64,000 bases of DNA from DASSUW01 sp963759375 (GTDB lineage: Bacteria > Actinomycetota > Thermoleophilia > Solirubrobacterales > Solirubrobacteraceae). Position numbers and translations under genes: made by a program. Below the pieces are notes generated by a model, which worked only from the letters and a program-made list of their open reading frames with translations, had not been told where the DNA came from and did not search any database. Shown in pieces: positions 15,691 to 24,213 of this stretch. The stretch's first letter is position 1; each line of letters starts with the position of its first letter. Where the stretch lies: contig CAVWYY010000001.1 of the NCBI GenBank assembly GCA_963759375.1, positions 310,001 to 374,000 of the forward strand. Direction: 5' to 3'.

Positions 15691-16196
15691 AACCGCCAGC
15701 GGGTCGCGCCGTGCGGCTCCTCGCCCGCGACGCCGAACGCCGTGTGGATGGCGACGCTGTACACGTGCCAGGGCGGCGGACCGGCACTCGGCGCGCTGTA
15801 GGGCGCGGTGAAGGCGTCGCCGTCGACCTGGGCGGGCCAGCCCATCTCGCGGTAGCGCGCGGCGACGGACTCCAGCGTCTCGGCGTCGGTGACACGGGTC
15901 GCCTCGCCCTCGAGCACGAGGTCGATGCCCGGCAACCGCGCGGACAGCGTGCAGGCGGGGTTGGACTCCAGGTTGCGGGACTTGCGGGTCCCGGGTCCGC
16001 TGACGACGTACATCACGCCGTCGCCCCACGCGGCCCCGACGCCGGCGCCGTGCGGCCGGCCGTCCGGGCGCACGGTGCCGAGGAACACGGTCGTCGCCGG
16101 ACTCGGCGTCCCGGCGGCCAGCGCCTGCTCCGCGCGGCTCCAGGGCAGCGCTTCATGCCCGTAGATGTCCAGGTTGGTCGTCTCGCGAGGTTCCAT
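15687..16196 (-). CDS. PPOX-class (FMN/F420-binding split barrel) protein
   Basis: A 169-aa pyridoxamine-5'-phosphate-oxidase-fold protein. FLGTVRPDGRPHGAGVGAAW and MYVVSGPGTRKSRNLESNP are characteristic of the PPOX-class F420-dependent enzymes and flavin-binding relatives common in actinobacteria. YREMGWPAQVDGDAF follows, and the C-terminal region has the usual TRWRF ending. The ATG at 16196 is preceded by CAGGAG about 13 nt away; an upstream ATG at 16229 is also possible. It diverges from priA. The electron carrier (FMN or F420) and substrate cannot be decided. Confidence 0.8.
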   Translation of the reverse strand: MEPRETTNLDIYGHEALPWSRAEQALAAGTPSPATTVFLGTVRPDGRPHGAGVGAAWGDGVMYVVSGPGTRKSRNLESNPACTLSARLPGIDLVLEGEATRVTDAETLESVAARYREMGWPAQVDGDAFTAPYSAPSAGPPPWHVYSVAIHTAFGVAGEEPHGATRWRF

Positions 16197-16242
16197 GGGG
16201 ATAGGACGCTCCTGACGGGGCGGATTCATCGTCGGCTCCGCC

Positions 16243-16248
16243 TATGGT
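16243..16248 (+). promoter_or_regulatory. -10 box of priA (leaderless type)
   Basis: TATGGT sits 8 nt before the GTG at 16257, with no ribosome-binding site between. Confidence 0.45.
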
Positions 16249-16256
16249 CTCCGACC

Positions 16257-18320
16257 GTGATCGCGCGCGTCGAGCCGCTGACGACGACCCGGAGGCTCTC
16301 CGGCCCGTTCGACTACCTGCCGCCGGACGACCCGGTGGGCGTCGGCTCGGTGGTGCGGATCCCGTTCGGGCGCCAGAAGCTGGACGGCGTGGTGGTCGAC
16401 CTGGCGACGACCACCGACGTACCGGAGGACAAGCTCGTCCGCGCGACCGGCGTGCGCTCGGAGAGCGTGCCCGAGGACCTCGTGGAGCTGGCGCTGTGGA
16501 TGGCCGCCGAGTACTGCTCGACGCCGGCGCGCGCCCTGTCGCTCGTGCTGCCGCCGCCCGGGCGTGAGCGGACGCTGCTGTGGGCCGAGCGCACCGCGAT
16601 GTCGCTCGACGGCGAGCGGCTGACCGAGAACCAGCGGGCGCTGCTCGAGCGCCTGCCCGGCCCGGCCGGACCCGACCTCGGGGCGCTGCGGCGGCTGGAG
16701 GGGCGCGGCCTGGTGGCGATCGTGCCGCGGGCGCGGCGCCGGGCGCCGCGGACCAACCGGGCCGCGGACCGCGTGGTCGAGCTCACGCCGGAGCAGGAGG
16801 CGGCGGTCGCCGCGGTGCGGGCCGGCGGCACGCACCTGCTGCACGGCGTGACCGGCTCGGGCAAGACCGAGGTGTACCTGCGCGCCTGCGCCGAGACGCT
16901 CGCGCGCGGGCGCGGCGTGATCGTGCTCGTCCCGGAGATCGCGCTCACGCCGCAGACCGTCGCGCGGTTCCAGGCGCGGTTCGGTGACACGGTGGCGCTG
17001 CTGCACTCGGCGCTCGGCGAGGGCGAGCGCTACGACGAGTGGCGGCGGCTGCGCACCGGCGAGGCGCGGATCGCCGTCGGCCCGCGGTCGGCCGTGTTCG
17101 CGCCGGTGGCCGACCTCGGCCTGGTCGTGATCGACGAGGAGCACGACAGCTCGTACAAGCACGAGGGCGACCCGCGCTACGACGCCCGGCTCGTCGCCGC
17201 CGAGCGCGCGCGACGCGCGGGAGCGACGTTGCTCGCCGGCTCGGCGACGCCACGGCCCGAGACCTGGCGCGCGCTCGATCACCTCAAGCTCCCGAGCCGC
17301 GTCGATTCGCGGCCGCTGCCGCCGGTGCGGGTGCTCGACATGGTCGGCGCGCAGCATCCGCTGCACCCGCTGACCCGCCGGGCCCTGCAGTCCGCGCGCA
17401 AGTCGATCGTGCTGCTCAACCGGCGCGGCTGGTCGAACTTCCTCACGTGCCGCAGCTGCGGCAAGGTCTGGGAGTGCCCGCAGTGCGACGTCGCCCTGGT
17501 GCTGCACCGCGCGGAGGGAGCGATCGCCTGCCACCACTGCGGCCACCGCGAGCGGGTGCCGCAGAAGTGCGACAAGTGCGGCTCGCTCGCCGTCGCCCGC
17601 TACGGCGCCGGGACCGAGCGGATCGAGGCGGAGCTGCGCGAGGCGCTCGACGTGCCGGTGTTCCGGCTCGACGCCGACACGACGACGACCAAGGACGCTG
17701 TCCCCGAGCTGCTCGCCCGTTTCCACGCCGCCCCGGCCGGGCTCCTGCTCGGCACCCAGATGGTCGCCAAGGGGCACGACTTCCCGGATGTCACGCTCGG
17801 CGTGGTGCTCGACGCCGACAGCACGCTGCGGTTCCCGGACTTCCGTGCCGAGGAGCGCACGTTCGCGCTGATCGCCCAGTTGGCCGGCCGCGCCGGGCGT
17901 GGGCCGCAGGGCGGCCGCGTGCTCGTGCAGACGACGGCGCCGGACGCCGCCGCGATCGAGGCCGCGTCGCGGCACGACACCGAGGGGTTCCTGGCCGGGG
18001 AGCTCGAGCGCCGGCGCGCGCTGCGGTACCCGCCGTTCACCGACCTGATCCGCGTCGTGGCCTCCGCCGAGGCGCCGGATCCGGTGCGCGCCGCGGGCGC
18101 CCGGCTCGCCGAGGCGATCGGCGGCGGGGTGGGGGAGGCGTCCGAGATCCTCGGGCCGGCGCCGCTGTTCCGGCTGCGCGGCCGCGAGCGCCGGCAGGTG
18201 GTGGTCAAGACCACCGAGCGGGAGCGGGCGATCCGGTCGACGGCCGCGGCCGTGGAGGCGGCCGCACGCGATCGTTCGCTGCGTGACGTGTCGTTCTCGG
18301 TGGACGTCGACCCGCAGTGA
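16257..18320 (+). CDS. priA: Primosomal protein N' (replication restart helicase)
   Basis: A superfamily 2 DNA helicase that reloads the replisome at stalled forks. The 687-aa protein has the N-terminal DNA-binding domain (FDYLPPDDPVGVGSVVRIPF), Walker A GVTGSGKTEVYL (about residue 198), Walker B-type VIDEEHDSSYK, and motif GRAGRG. Eight Cys between about 397 and 445 (CRSCGKVWECPQC and CHHCGHRERVPQKCDKCG) bind two zinc ions. Many actinobacterial PriA proteins have lost the Walker motifs; here they are intact, so helicase activity is expected. The GTG at 16257 aligns with the normal N-terminus although the frame is open well upstream. Confidence 0.94.
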   Translation: MIARVEPLTTTRRLSGPFDYLPPDDPVGVGSVVRIPFGRQKLDGVVVDLATTTDVPEDKLVRATGVRSESVPEDLVELALWMAAEYCSTPARALSLVLPPPGRERTLLWAERTAMSLDGERLTENQRALLERLPGPAGPDLGALRRLEGRGLVAIVPRARRRAPRTNRAADRVVELTPEQEAAVAAVRAGGTHLLHGVTGSGKTEVYLRACAETLARGRGVIVLVPEIALTPQTVARFQARFGDTVALLHSALGEGERYDEWRRLRTGEARIAVGPRSAVFAPVADLGLVVIDEEHDSSYKHEGDPRYDARLVAAERARRAGATLLAGSATPRPETWRALDHLKLPSRVDSRPLPPVRVLDMVGAQHPLHPLTRRALQSARKSIVLLNRRGWSNFLTCRSCGKVWECPQCDVALVLHRAEGAIACHHCGHRERVPQKCDKCGSLAVARYGAGTERIEAELREALDVPVFRLDADTTTTKDAVPELLARFHAAPAGLLLGTQMVAKGHDFPDVTLGVVLDADSTLRFPDFRAEERTFALIAQLAGRAGRGPQGGRVLVQTTAPDAAAIEAASRHDTEGFLAGELERRRALRYPPFTDLIRVVASAEAPDPVRAAGARLAEAIGGGVGEASEILGPAPLFRLRGRERRQVVVKTTERERAIRSTAAAVEAAARDRSLRDVSFSVDVDPQ

Positions 18321-18328
18321 CGCGTGGC

Positions 18329-18334
18329 TAGAGT
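18329..18334 (+). promoter_or_regulatory. -10 box of def (leaderless type)
   Basis: TAGAGT lies 9 nt before the def GTG at 18344, in the 23-bp gap after priA. Confidence 0.45.
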
Positions 18335-18343
18335 AAACGCCTC

Positions 18344-18943
18344 GTGAGCGACGAGCAGAGCGTCCAGACCGAAGAGGAGCAGGACCCCCGCGAGCGTCTC
18401 GATCCAGAGACCCGCGCGCGGCGCGACGCCGCCCTGATGCACGTCCGCAAGTACGGCGATCCCGTGCTGCGCAGCCGCGCGCGCGAGGTCGAGGTCTTCG
18501 ACGACGCGCTGGCCGACGAGGTCCGCCGCATGGGCGCGCTGATGGACGACGCGCTCGGCATCGGCCTCGCCGCCACCCAGCTCGGCGTGATGCACCGCGT
18601 GCTCGTCTACCGCGTCGACCCCGACGCGCCGCTCGGCGTGCTCATCAACCCCGAGTTCGAGTACAAGGGCGACGAGATCGAGATGATGGAGGAGGGCTGC
18701 CTGTCGCTCCCCGGCGTCGCCGTCGAGGTGGAGCGACCGATCCACGTCCGCGTGCGGGCGATCGACGAGAACGGGAAGCCGGTCGTCGTCGAGGCCTCTG
18801 GGCTCGAGGCGCGCGTGATCCAGCACGAGATCGACCATCTCGACGGAGTCCTGATCCTCGACCGCACATCACGCGACCAGCGCAAGCAGGCCATGCGCGC
18901 CCTGCGCGACGGCACGAGCACGGCCCCCGCGGTCGAGGCTTGA
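18344..18943 (+). CDS. def: Peptide deformylase
   Basis: Removes the N-formyl group from nascent proteins. The 199-aa protein has all three metal-enzyme motifs: GIGLAATQLG (motif 1), EEGCLSLPG (motif 2, Cys ligand) and QHEIDHLDG (motif 3, HExxH with catalytic Glu). An N-terminal extension of about 30 mostly charged residues (EEEQDPRERLDPETRARRD) precedes the usual start of the fold. If not real, initiation may be at the internal ATG encoding MHVRKYGDPV. It overlaps fmt by four bases (TTGA), pairing removal and addition of the formyl group in one transcript. Confidence 0.95.
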   Translation: MSDEQSVQTEEEQDPRERLDPETRARRDAALMHVRKYGDPVLRSRAREVEVFDDALADEVRRMGALMDDALGIGLAATQLGVMHRVLVYRVDPDAPLGVLINPEFEYKGDEIEMMEEGCLSLPGVAVEVERPIHVRVRAIDENGKPVVVEASGLEARVIQHEIDHLDGVLILDRTSRDQRKQAMRALRDGTSTAPAVEA

Positions 18944-19848
18944 GAACCGTCTACCTGGGCACCTCCGCGTTCGCCGCCGCGGTGCTCGACCGGCTCGCGG
19001 CAAGCGACCACCGGCCGGCGCTCGTCGTGACCCGGCCGGACCGGCCGAAGGGCCGCGGGCGGCAGCTCCAGTCGCCGCCGGTGGCGATCCGGGCCCGCGA
19101 GCTGGGGCTCGACGTCATCCAGCCCGACCGCCTGCACGATCCCGAGCCGCTCGAGCGGATCGCGGCGGCCGGGGCCGAGGTCGCGTGCGTGTGCGCCTAC
19201 GGCGTGCTGATCAAGGAGCCGCTGCTGTCGGCCTACGAGATGCTCAACGTGCACCCGTCGCTGCTGCCGCGCTGGCGCGGCGCCGCGCCGGTCGAGCGGG
19301 CGATCATGGCCGGCGACGGGGAGACCGGGGTGTCGATCATGCGGCTGACCGAGGGGCTGGACTCCGGTCCCGTCTGCCTCCAGGAGAGCGAGCCGATCGG
19401 CGCCGATGACGACTACGGGACGCTCGCGGCGCGGCTCGAGCGCCTGGGCGGCGACCTGCTCGTCCGCGCGCTCGACGAGCGGCCGCCGTTCGCCGAGCAG
19501 GACGAGTCGCGGGTCACGTACGCGCACAAGATCGAGGCGGCCGACCGGGCGCTGGGCCCGGACCGCACGGCGGTCGAGCTCGAGCGCACGGTCCGCGCGC
19601 TGCGCCCGCACATCGGCGCCCGCATCGCCCTGCCGAGCGGAGACTTCCTCGGCGTGGTCGCCGCGCGCGTTGCCGAGTCAGGTCCGGAGCCGGGCCGCGT
19701 GCGGGCGGACGGCGACCGGCTGCTGCTGGGCACGCGTGAAGGCGCGCTCGAGCTCACCGAGATCCGCCCGCCCGGCGGCCGCCCGATGGCCGCGGCCGAC
19801 TGGCTGCGCGGGCGGCCCGACCCGAGCCTCACCGACTTCGCCGTTTAA
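18940..19848 (+). CDS. fmt: Methionyl-tRNA formyltransferase
   Basis: Formylates initiator Met-tRNA using 10-formyl-THF. The 302-aa protein has an N-terminal Rossmann-like formyltransferase domain with the folate signature NVHPSLLPRWRGAAPVERA (about residues 98-116). Downstream are GVSIMRLTEGLDSGP and the C-terminal OB-like tRNA-binding domain. Start TTG 18940 overlaps the def stop. A strong hairpin follows the stop, closing the priA-def-fmt unit. Confidence 0.94.
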   Translation: MRTVYLGTSAFAAAVLDRLAASDHRPALVVTRPDRPKGRGRQLQSPPVAIRARELGLDVIQPDRLHDPEPLERIAAAGAEVACVCAYGVLIKEPLLSAYEMLNVHPSLLPRWRGAAPVERAIMAGDGETGVSIMRLTEGLDSGPVCLQESEPIGADDDYGTLAARLERLGGDLLVRALDERPPFAEQDESRVTYAHKIEAADRALGPDRTAVELERTVRALRPHIGARIALPSGDFLGVVAARVAESGPEPGRVRADGDRLLLGTREGALELTEIRPPGGRPMAAADWLRGRPDPSLTDFAV

Positions 19849-19852
19849 GCGC

Positions 19853-19877
19853 GTCCGGCCGCACGAGGCGGCCGGAC
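19853..19877. terminator. Hairpin terminator between fmt and the calcium-binding protein gene
   Basis: GTCCGGCCGC and GCGGCCGGAC form a perfect 10-bp stem with loop ACGAG, four bases after the fmt stop and 27 bases from the convergent gene's stop. Position and symmetry fit a bidirectional terminator, though neither side has a U-run. Confidence 0.65.
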
Positions 19878-19903
19878 TGGCAGGAGGAGGAGAGAGCGAG
19901 AAC

Positions 19904-21322
19904 CTATGCGGCGGGCGTCGCGGCGGCGGCCGGAGCCGTCGCGGCGGGAGCGGCCGGAGCCGGAGCCGGAGCGGCAGCCGGGGCGGGCGCCGGAGCCGTC
20001 TGGGCCGGAGCCGGGGCCGGAGCGGGCGCCGGGGCCGGAGCCGGGGCGACGGCCGGAGCCGGAGCCGGAGCCGGAGCGGGAGCGGGAGCGGCCTTGGCGA
20101 CCGGAGCGGCGGCCGGGGCGGACTCGGCCTTCGGCGCCGGAGCCGGAGCCGGAGTCGGGTCGGCCTTCGCGGCCACGTCGACGTTCGGAGCCGGAGCCTT
20201 GGTCGGAGTGGTCGCGAGCGCCTGCTGCTGGTCCGCCGTCGGCCCGTCATCCGGCTGGTCCACCGGGGCGTCCTGCACCGGGGCCGGCTGGTCGACCGGG
20301 ACCGTCGGCCCGGGGTCGGGCGAGTCGTCGTCGCCGCCGTCGTCGGCCGGGTCCTCGATCTGCACCGGGTCGGGCTGCGTGCCGATCGGGCTCGAGCCGT
20401 CGTCATCGCTCGGCGGGTCCTGCGGCGTGTCCGGGTTGTCGTCGACCGGCGGCTGGACCGGAGTGGTGTCCACCGGGGGCTGCGCCACGACCGGATCGGG
20501 GTCCGAGATGTTCGGCATGCCGTCGCCGTCGCCGTCGTCCGCGCCGTCTGCGATGCCGTCGAGGTTCGTGTCCGGGAGGAAGGGCGAGGAGCCGAGGGCG
20601 TCCTCGTCAGCGTTGGTCACGCCGTCGCCGTCCGCGTCTGCCGTGGCGTCGGGGATGCCATCGGTGACCGGGCTCCGCGCGTCGGTCCGCAGCTTGAATT
20701 CGTTGAGATTCGAGATGCCGTCGCCGTCCGGATCAGCGGTCGCATCGTTGACGTTCGGGTTGGTCTGGTAACGGTTCTCCCAGACGTCGGGCATGCCGTC
20801 GCGGTCGCTGTCCGTCAGATCGTTGGGCTGGGTGAACCCGTTGCCGCCGACGTTCTCGCTCGTGCTATCGCCGGGTCCGCTGGTGCCGGTCAGCGGCTCG
20901 GTCGAGGTGCCGTTGCCGTTCGGCGAAGTCGTGCCCGTGCCGCCGCCGCCGATGGGCGTGCCGGCCGTGCCGGGCGTGCCGCCGGTGGCCGCGGCGATGA
21001 CGAGCGTGGCCGAGCCGACGCCGGGGACAGCGCCGGGGCCGACCGGCGTGCGGCCGTTGCCCTGGCGATCGGTGGTCGTCGGCTGGCGCAGCGCCGGGTC
21101 CTTCATCGTCACCGGGTTGTCGTTGCTACCGCCCGGCTGCAGGCTGTCCGGCCAATCGGTCCAGCCGAGGAGCGGAGCGCTCAGGGCTCCTACTCCGAGC
21201 ACCCCAGCTACCAGTCCGGCCGCCACGGTGCCGGCGAACCGCAGATCGCGCAGGCCGGAGGGGCGCTTGTGGCGCCCGGCCTCACGAGTGGTGTTCGTCA
21301 GCGACATGTTTTGATTCCCCAT
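19904..21322 (-). CDS. Secreted/surface calcium-binding protein with TSP3-like repeats and Pro-Ala tail
   Basis: About 467-472 aa. After a short cytoplasmic N-terminus (GRHKRPSGLRDL) comes one hydrophobic segment (FAGTVAAGLVAGVLGVGAL), a signal or anchor. A Gly/Thr/Ser-rich linker leads to a run of thrombospondin type-3-like Ca-binding repeats (DSDRDGMPDVWE, DPDGDGISNLNE, DADGDGVTNADE, DTNLDGIADG, DGDGDGMPN). The C-terminal third is Pro/Asp-, then Pro/Ala-rich (APAPAPAP), probably spanning the cell wall. Starts at ATG 21322 or ATG 21307 are possible. The gene sits behind a sigma-28-like promoter, hinting at a role with motility, adhesion or development. The Pro-Ala tail is encoded by GGAGCC-type repeats (about 19930-20200), prone to copy-number change. 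Confidence 0.8.
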   Translation of the reverse strand: MGNQNMSLTNTTREAGRHKRPSGLRDLRFAGTVAAGLVAGVLGVGALSAPLLGWTDWPDSLQPGGSNDNPVTMKDPALRQPTTTDRQGNGRTPVGPGAVPGVGSATLVIAAATGGTPGTAGTPIGGGGTGTTSPNGNGTSTEPLTGTSGPGDSTSENVGGNGFTQPNDLTDSDRDGMPDVWENRYQTNPNVNDATADPDGDGISNLNEFKLRTDARSPVTDGIPDATADADGDGVTNADEDALGSSPFLPDTNLDGIADGADDGDGDGMPNISDPDPVVAQPPVDTTPVQPPVDDNPDTPQDPPSDDDGSSPIGTQPDPVQIEDPADDGGDDDSPDPGPTVPVDQPAPVQDAPVDQPDDGPTADQQQALATTPTKAPAPNVDVAAKADPTPAPAPAPKAESAPAAAPVAKAAPAPAPAPAPAPAVAPAPAPAPAPAPAPAQTAPAPAPAAAPAPAPAAPAATAPAAAATPAA

Positions 21323-21607
21323 CCAGGGCGGCTATCGGCAAGTTCTACGGGGTGCTTTAGCCCCTCCGCCATGAAATTTGAGTGTTTGGGTGCCGGAATG
21401 GACGCATGTACGACAATCCGGCCACAAACACCCTGGAAATCCCCCTAAATTGCGCGACAACGAAACACCGGAAAACGGCGCCTCAATCCCCGGCTGTCCC
21501 CACGTGAGAATGCCCGCTAGAAGGGGACGAGGAACGTAGCAGCGCGAGGACGATCCAACCGGCAGAGACGCGCCGAGTCAAGCCCCGATGGGGTCTCGCC
21601 CGCACGA
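21323..21607. other. Intergenic region between TSP3 protein gene and rsmB
   Basis: 285 bp separating divergent genes. The left end carries the sigma-28-like promoter. The middle (21360-21480) is notably A/T-richer than its surroundings, with AAATTTGAG and AAACACCC tracts, and holds no frame that looks coding. No hairpin or clear promoter for rsmB was identified. Confidence 0.5.
21332..21359 (-). promoter_or_regulatory. Sigma-28/WhiG-type promoter of the TSP3 protein gene
   Basis: On the minus strand TAAA (21359-21356) is followed after 16 nt by GCCGATAG (21339-21332). The FliA/SigD/WhiG consensus is TAAA, about 15 nt, then GCCGATAA, so seven of eight -10 bases match. The predicted start falls just before the two candidate start codons (21322, 21307). 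Confidence 0.6.
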
Positions 21608-22910
21608 GTGTGCGCGCTCGCAGTCGCGCGCCGCGTGTTCGAGCAGGGCGCCTACGCGGACCGCGCGCTGCACGGCGAGGCGCGGCGCCTGGACCTGAGC
21701 GCCCGCGACCGCGCGCTGGCCATGCGGCTGGCCTACGGCGTCGTGCAGCGGCGGGACACGCTCGACCACGTGATCGTGACGCTCGCGGGCCGGCCGCTGG
21801 CCAAGCTCGAGCCCGCCGTGCTCGGCGCGCTGCGGCTCGGCGTGTTCCAGCTGGCGTTCCTGGACCGCGTGCCCGCGCACGCGGCCGTCACCGAGTCCGT
21901 CGAGCTCGCCAAGCGCGAGTCGCGCGCCGGTGCCGGCCTCGTCAACGCCGTCCTGCGCCGGGCCGCCCGCGAGGCCCGCGCGATGGTCGAGGCCCTGCCC
22001 GACGCCACCCCCGCCGAGGCGGCGCTGCGCCACTCGTATCCCACCTGGATCGCCGGCCTGTGGTTCGACGCCCTCGGCCCGGAGGCGGCGCGTGCCCTGA
22101 TGGCGGCCGGCAACGAGCCGGCCGAGGCGGCCGTGCGCGCCAACACGCTGCGCACGACCGCCGCGGACCTCGCGACAAGCCTGCCGGTCGAGTGCGCACG
22201 CCGCCGACCGCCTGCCCGAGGGCCTCGTGCTCGACGAGCCGTTCGACGCGTTCGCGTCGCCGTTGTGGGAACAGGGCCTGTTCATGCCGCAGTCGCGCGC
22301 CGCCATGGCGGTCGCCCGCGTCGTCGAGCCGCAGCCGGGGGAGCAGGTCCTCGACCTCTGCGCCGCGCCCGGCGGCAAGACGACCCACCTGGCCGCCCTG
22401 ATGCGAGGCGAGGGCCGCGTCGTGGCGGTCGAGCGCCACCCCGGCCGCGCCGAGGCGCTCCAGCGCACCGCCGACCGCATGGGCGCGGCCACCGTCGAGG
22501 TGCGGGTCGCCGACGCCACCGAGCCGCAGGAGGAGGACACGTACGACCGCGTGCTCGTCGATCCGCCGTGCTCGGACCTCGGGACACTGGCCTCACGGCC
22601 CGACGCCCGCTGGCGCAAGGACCCGGCCGACGTCGCCGAGCTCGCCGCCCGCCAGGAGGCGATGCTGACCGCCGCCGCCCGCGCGGTCCGCCCCGGTGGC
22701 GTGCTCGTGTACTCCACCTGCACGATCTCCCCGGCGGAGAACGAGCAGCGGATCGACGTCTTCCTTGGTCAGCACGCCGACTTCACGATCGAGGACCCGC
22801 CGTCGGACGTCCCGGTCTGGGACCATCCTGATGTGCCTCGGCTCATCCAGACGCTCCCGCACCGGGACGGCACGGACGGCTTCTTCATAGCGCGGCTGCG
22901 GCGGGCATGA
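21608..22910 (+). CDS. rsmB: 16S rRNA (cytosine-967-C5)-methyltransferase (one frameshift)
   Basis: Fmu/Sun family enzyme. The N-terminal NusB-like domain (VFEQGAYADRALHGEARRL...DRALAMRLAYGVVQRRDTLDHVI) occupies about residues 1-130. The SAM domain follows: DLCAAPGGKTTHLAAL, VDPPCSDLGTL and the catalytic-Cys loop STCTISPAENEQ, ending GTDGFFIARLRR. The frame shifts by one near 22190-22203: reading TGCGCA then skipping C gives AADRLPEGLVLDEPFD, which joins the halves into a normal 433-aa protein. A sequence error is likelier than inactivation because both halves are fully conserved. Start at GTG 21608 is tentative. Its stop overlaps the next gene's ATG. Confidence 0.88.
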
Positions 22911-23134
22911 ACGACGAGCACGTCGATCTCGGCGACATCTGCCCGGCCTGCGGTGAGCCGTGGCTGCGTCCGACGAACCTGCCGGGCCGCTACCGCTGCG
23001 TGAACTGCCTGCACCGGTTCGAGCTGCGCTCGGTGTGCCCGAACTGCGGCGAGCACTCGACGATCGTGCGCATGTCGGACACCGCGCTGTACCAGTGCAA
23101 CCACTGCCGCGCGTCGATGCTCCAGCCGATATGA
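22907..23134 (+). CDS. Small zinc-ribbon protein
   Basis: A 75-aa protein with four Cys pairs (CPACG, CVNC, CPNCG, CNHC), indicating two zinc ribbons. It has no other recognisable domain. It overlaps rsmB upstream and rpe downstream by four bases each (ATGA), so it is translated as part of the rsmB-rpe operon. Function unknown; small double-ribbon proteins often bind nucleic acid or act as adaptors. Conservation of the three-gene order in relatives would be informative. Confidence 0.8.
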   Translation: MNDEHVDLGDICPACGEPWLRPTNLPGRYRCVNCLHRFELRSVCPNCGEHSTIVRMSDTALYQCNHCRASMLQPI

Positions 23135-23793
23135 CGGTCCCGCACGGCGTCGCGCCGTCGATCCTGGCGGCCGATTTCGCGCACCTCGGCGAGCGGGTCG
23201 GCGAGGTGCTGGAGGCCGGCGCCCGCACCATCCACGTCGACATCATGGACGGCCACTTCGTCCCCACGTTCTCGATGGGCGCGCTGGTGGTCGACGCGCT
23301 GGCCGAGCAGATCCACGCGGCGGGCGCGATCGTCGACGTGCACCTGATGGTCGAGCGCCCGGAGCGCCACATCGCCGACTTCGCGAAGGCGGGGGCCGAC
23401 AACATCACCGTCCACGCCGAGGCCACGCCGCACCTGCAATACGCGTTGCAGGCGATCCACGACGCCGGCTGCACCGCCGGCCTGGCCCTCTGCCCTGGTA
23501 CGGCGGTGGCCGCCGCCTCCGAGTTGCTCGACGACATCGACCTGCTGCTCTGCATGACCGTGAACCCCGGCTGGGGCGGCCAGACGTTCCTGCCCAGCTC
23601 GATCGGCAAGCTCGAGCGACTGCGTGGCCTGCTCGGCCCGGGACCGGCGATCGAGGTCGACGGCGGCATCGACGCAGTGACCGCCGGACCGTGCGCCTCG
23701 GCGGGGGCGACGGCCTTCGTCGCGGGCACCGCGCTGTTCGGCGCGAGCGACCCGGCGGAGGCCTACCGGGAGATCGCCGCGGCAATCGATTAG
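23131..23793 (+). CDS. rpe: Ribulose-phosphate 3-epimerase
   Basis: Interconverts ribulose 5-phosphate and xylulose 5-phosphate (pentose phosphate pathway). The 220-aa TIM barrel has APSILAADFAHLG at the N-terminus, HVDIMDGHFVPTFSMG (metal-binding His/Asp), VDVHLMVERPERHI, LCMTVNPGWGGQTF and EVDGGID near the C-terminus. All metal ligands are present. The start ATG overlaps the stop of the zinc-ribbon gene. Confidence 0.95.
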   Translation: MTVPHGVAPSILAADFAHLGERVGEVLEAGARTIHVDIMDGHFVPTFSMGALVVDALAEQIHAAGAIVDVHLMVERPERHIADFAKAGADNITVHAEATPHLQYALQAIHDAGCTAGLALCPGTAVAAASELLDDIDLLLCMTVNPGWGGQTFLPSSIGKLERLRGLLGPGPAIEVDGGIDAVTAGPCASAGATAFVAGTALFGASDPAEAYREIAAAID

Positions 23794-23823
23794 GCGCACG
23801 CTTATCGGGGGTGCGGCCAGCCG

Positions 23824-23841
23824 TATTGTCGGGCCTCGACA
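23824..23841 (+). promoter_or_regulatory. Possible promoter/operator of the two-component operon
   Basis: TATTGT (23824-23829) overlaps a dyad TGTCG-GGCCT-CGACA (23827-23841), 16 nt before the first receiver gene's GTG at 23857. Arrangement resembles a -10 with an operator just downstream; no -35 is clear. Confidence 0.35.
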
Positions 23842-23856
23842 AACGCAGCCAGACTT

Positions 23857-24213
23857 GTGAATGTGGGTCACAGGGTCCTGATCGTGGACGACCATCCGTC
23901 GTTCCGCGCGACTGCGCGAGTCCTCCTAGAGGCCGAGGGGTTCGACGTGGTCGGAGAGGCGGCCGACGGGGCGTCCGCGCTCACCGAGGCCGGACGGCTG
24001 CAGCCCGAGGTCGTGCTGCTCGACGTCCAGCTCCCCGACATCGACGGCTTCGACGTGGCCGCCCGGCTCACGGGCAACAACGACGGCCCCGTCGTGATCC
24101 TCGTGTCGAGCCGCGACTCCTCCGACTTCGGCCCCCTCGTGACCCGGTCCGGCGCCCGCGGCTTCGTGCCCAAGGCGGAGCTGTCGGGCGACAGGCTCCA
24201 CGCCCTGCTATGA
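23857..24213 (+). CDS. Stand-alone response-regulator receiver
   Basis: A 118-aa CheY-like receiver: VLIVDDHPSFRATAR (acidic pocket), VLLDVQLPDIDGFDVAA (phospho-Asp), SSRDSSDF and a terminal GFVPKAEL (conserved Lys). It resembles the receiver of NarL-family regulators but stops immediately after the domain, with no DNA-binding output. Its stop overlaps the histidine kinase ATG (ATGA at 24210). It may act as a phosphate sink or partner for the kinase, which also has a full regulator on its other side. A second GTG at 23863 is an alternative start. Confidence 0.85.
   Translation: MNVGHRVLIVDDHPSFRATARVLLEAEGFDVVGEAADGASALTEAGRLQPEVVLLDVQLPDIDGFDVAARLTGNNDGPVVILVSSRDSSDFGPLVTRSGARGFVPKAELSGDRLHALL

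Noticed and set aside
15579..16256. Extending priA to the upstream end of its open frame (to 15579)
   Set aside because: The extension is antisense to the PPOX gene, has no family homology and is very Arg/Ala-rich; the GTG at 16257 matches the PriA N-terminus.
19906..21448. Long plus-strand frames opposite the TSP3 protein gene
   Set aside because: Arg/Ser-rich translations typical of antisense frames in high-GC DNA; the minus strand has a signal segment, calcium-binding repeats and a promoter.
23794..23823. -35 element (CTTATC) 17 bp before TATTGT at the two-component operon
   Set aside because: Poor match to consensus and GC-rich spacer; kept only the -10/dyad as a weak call.
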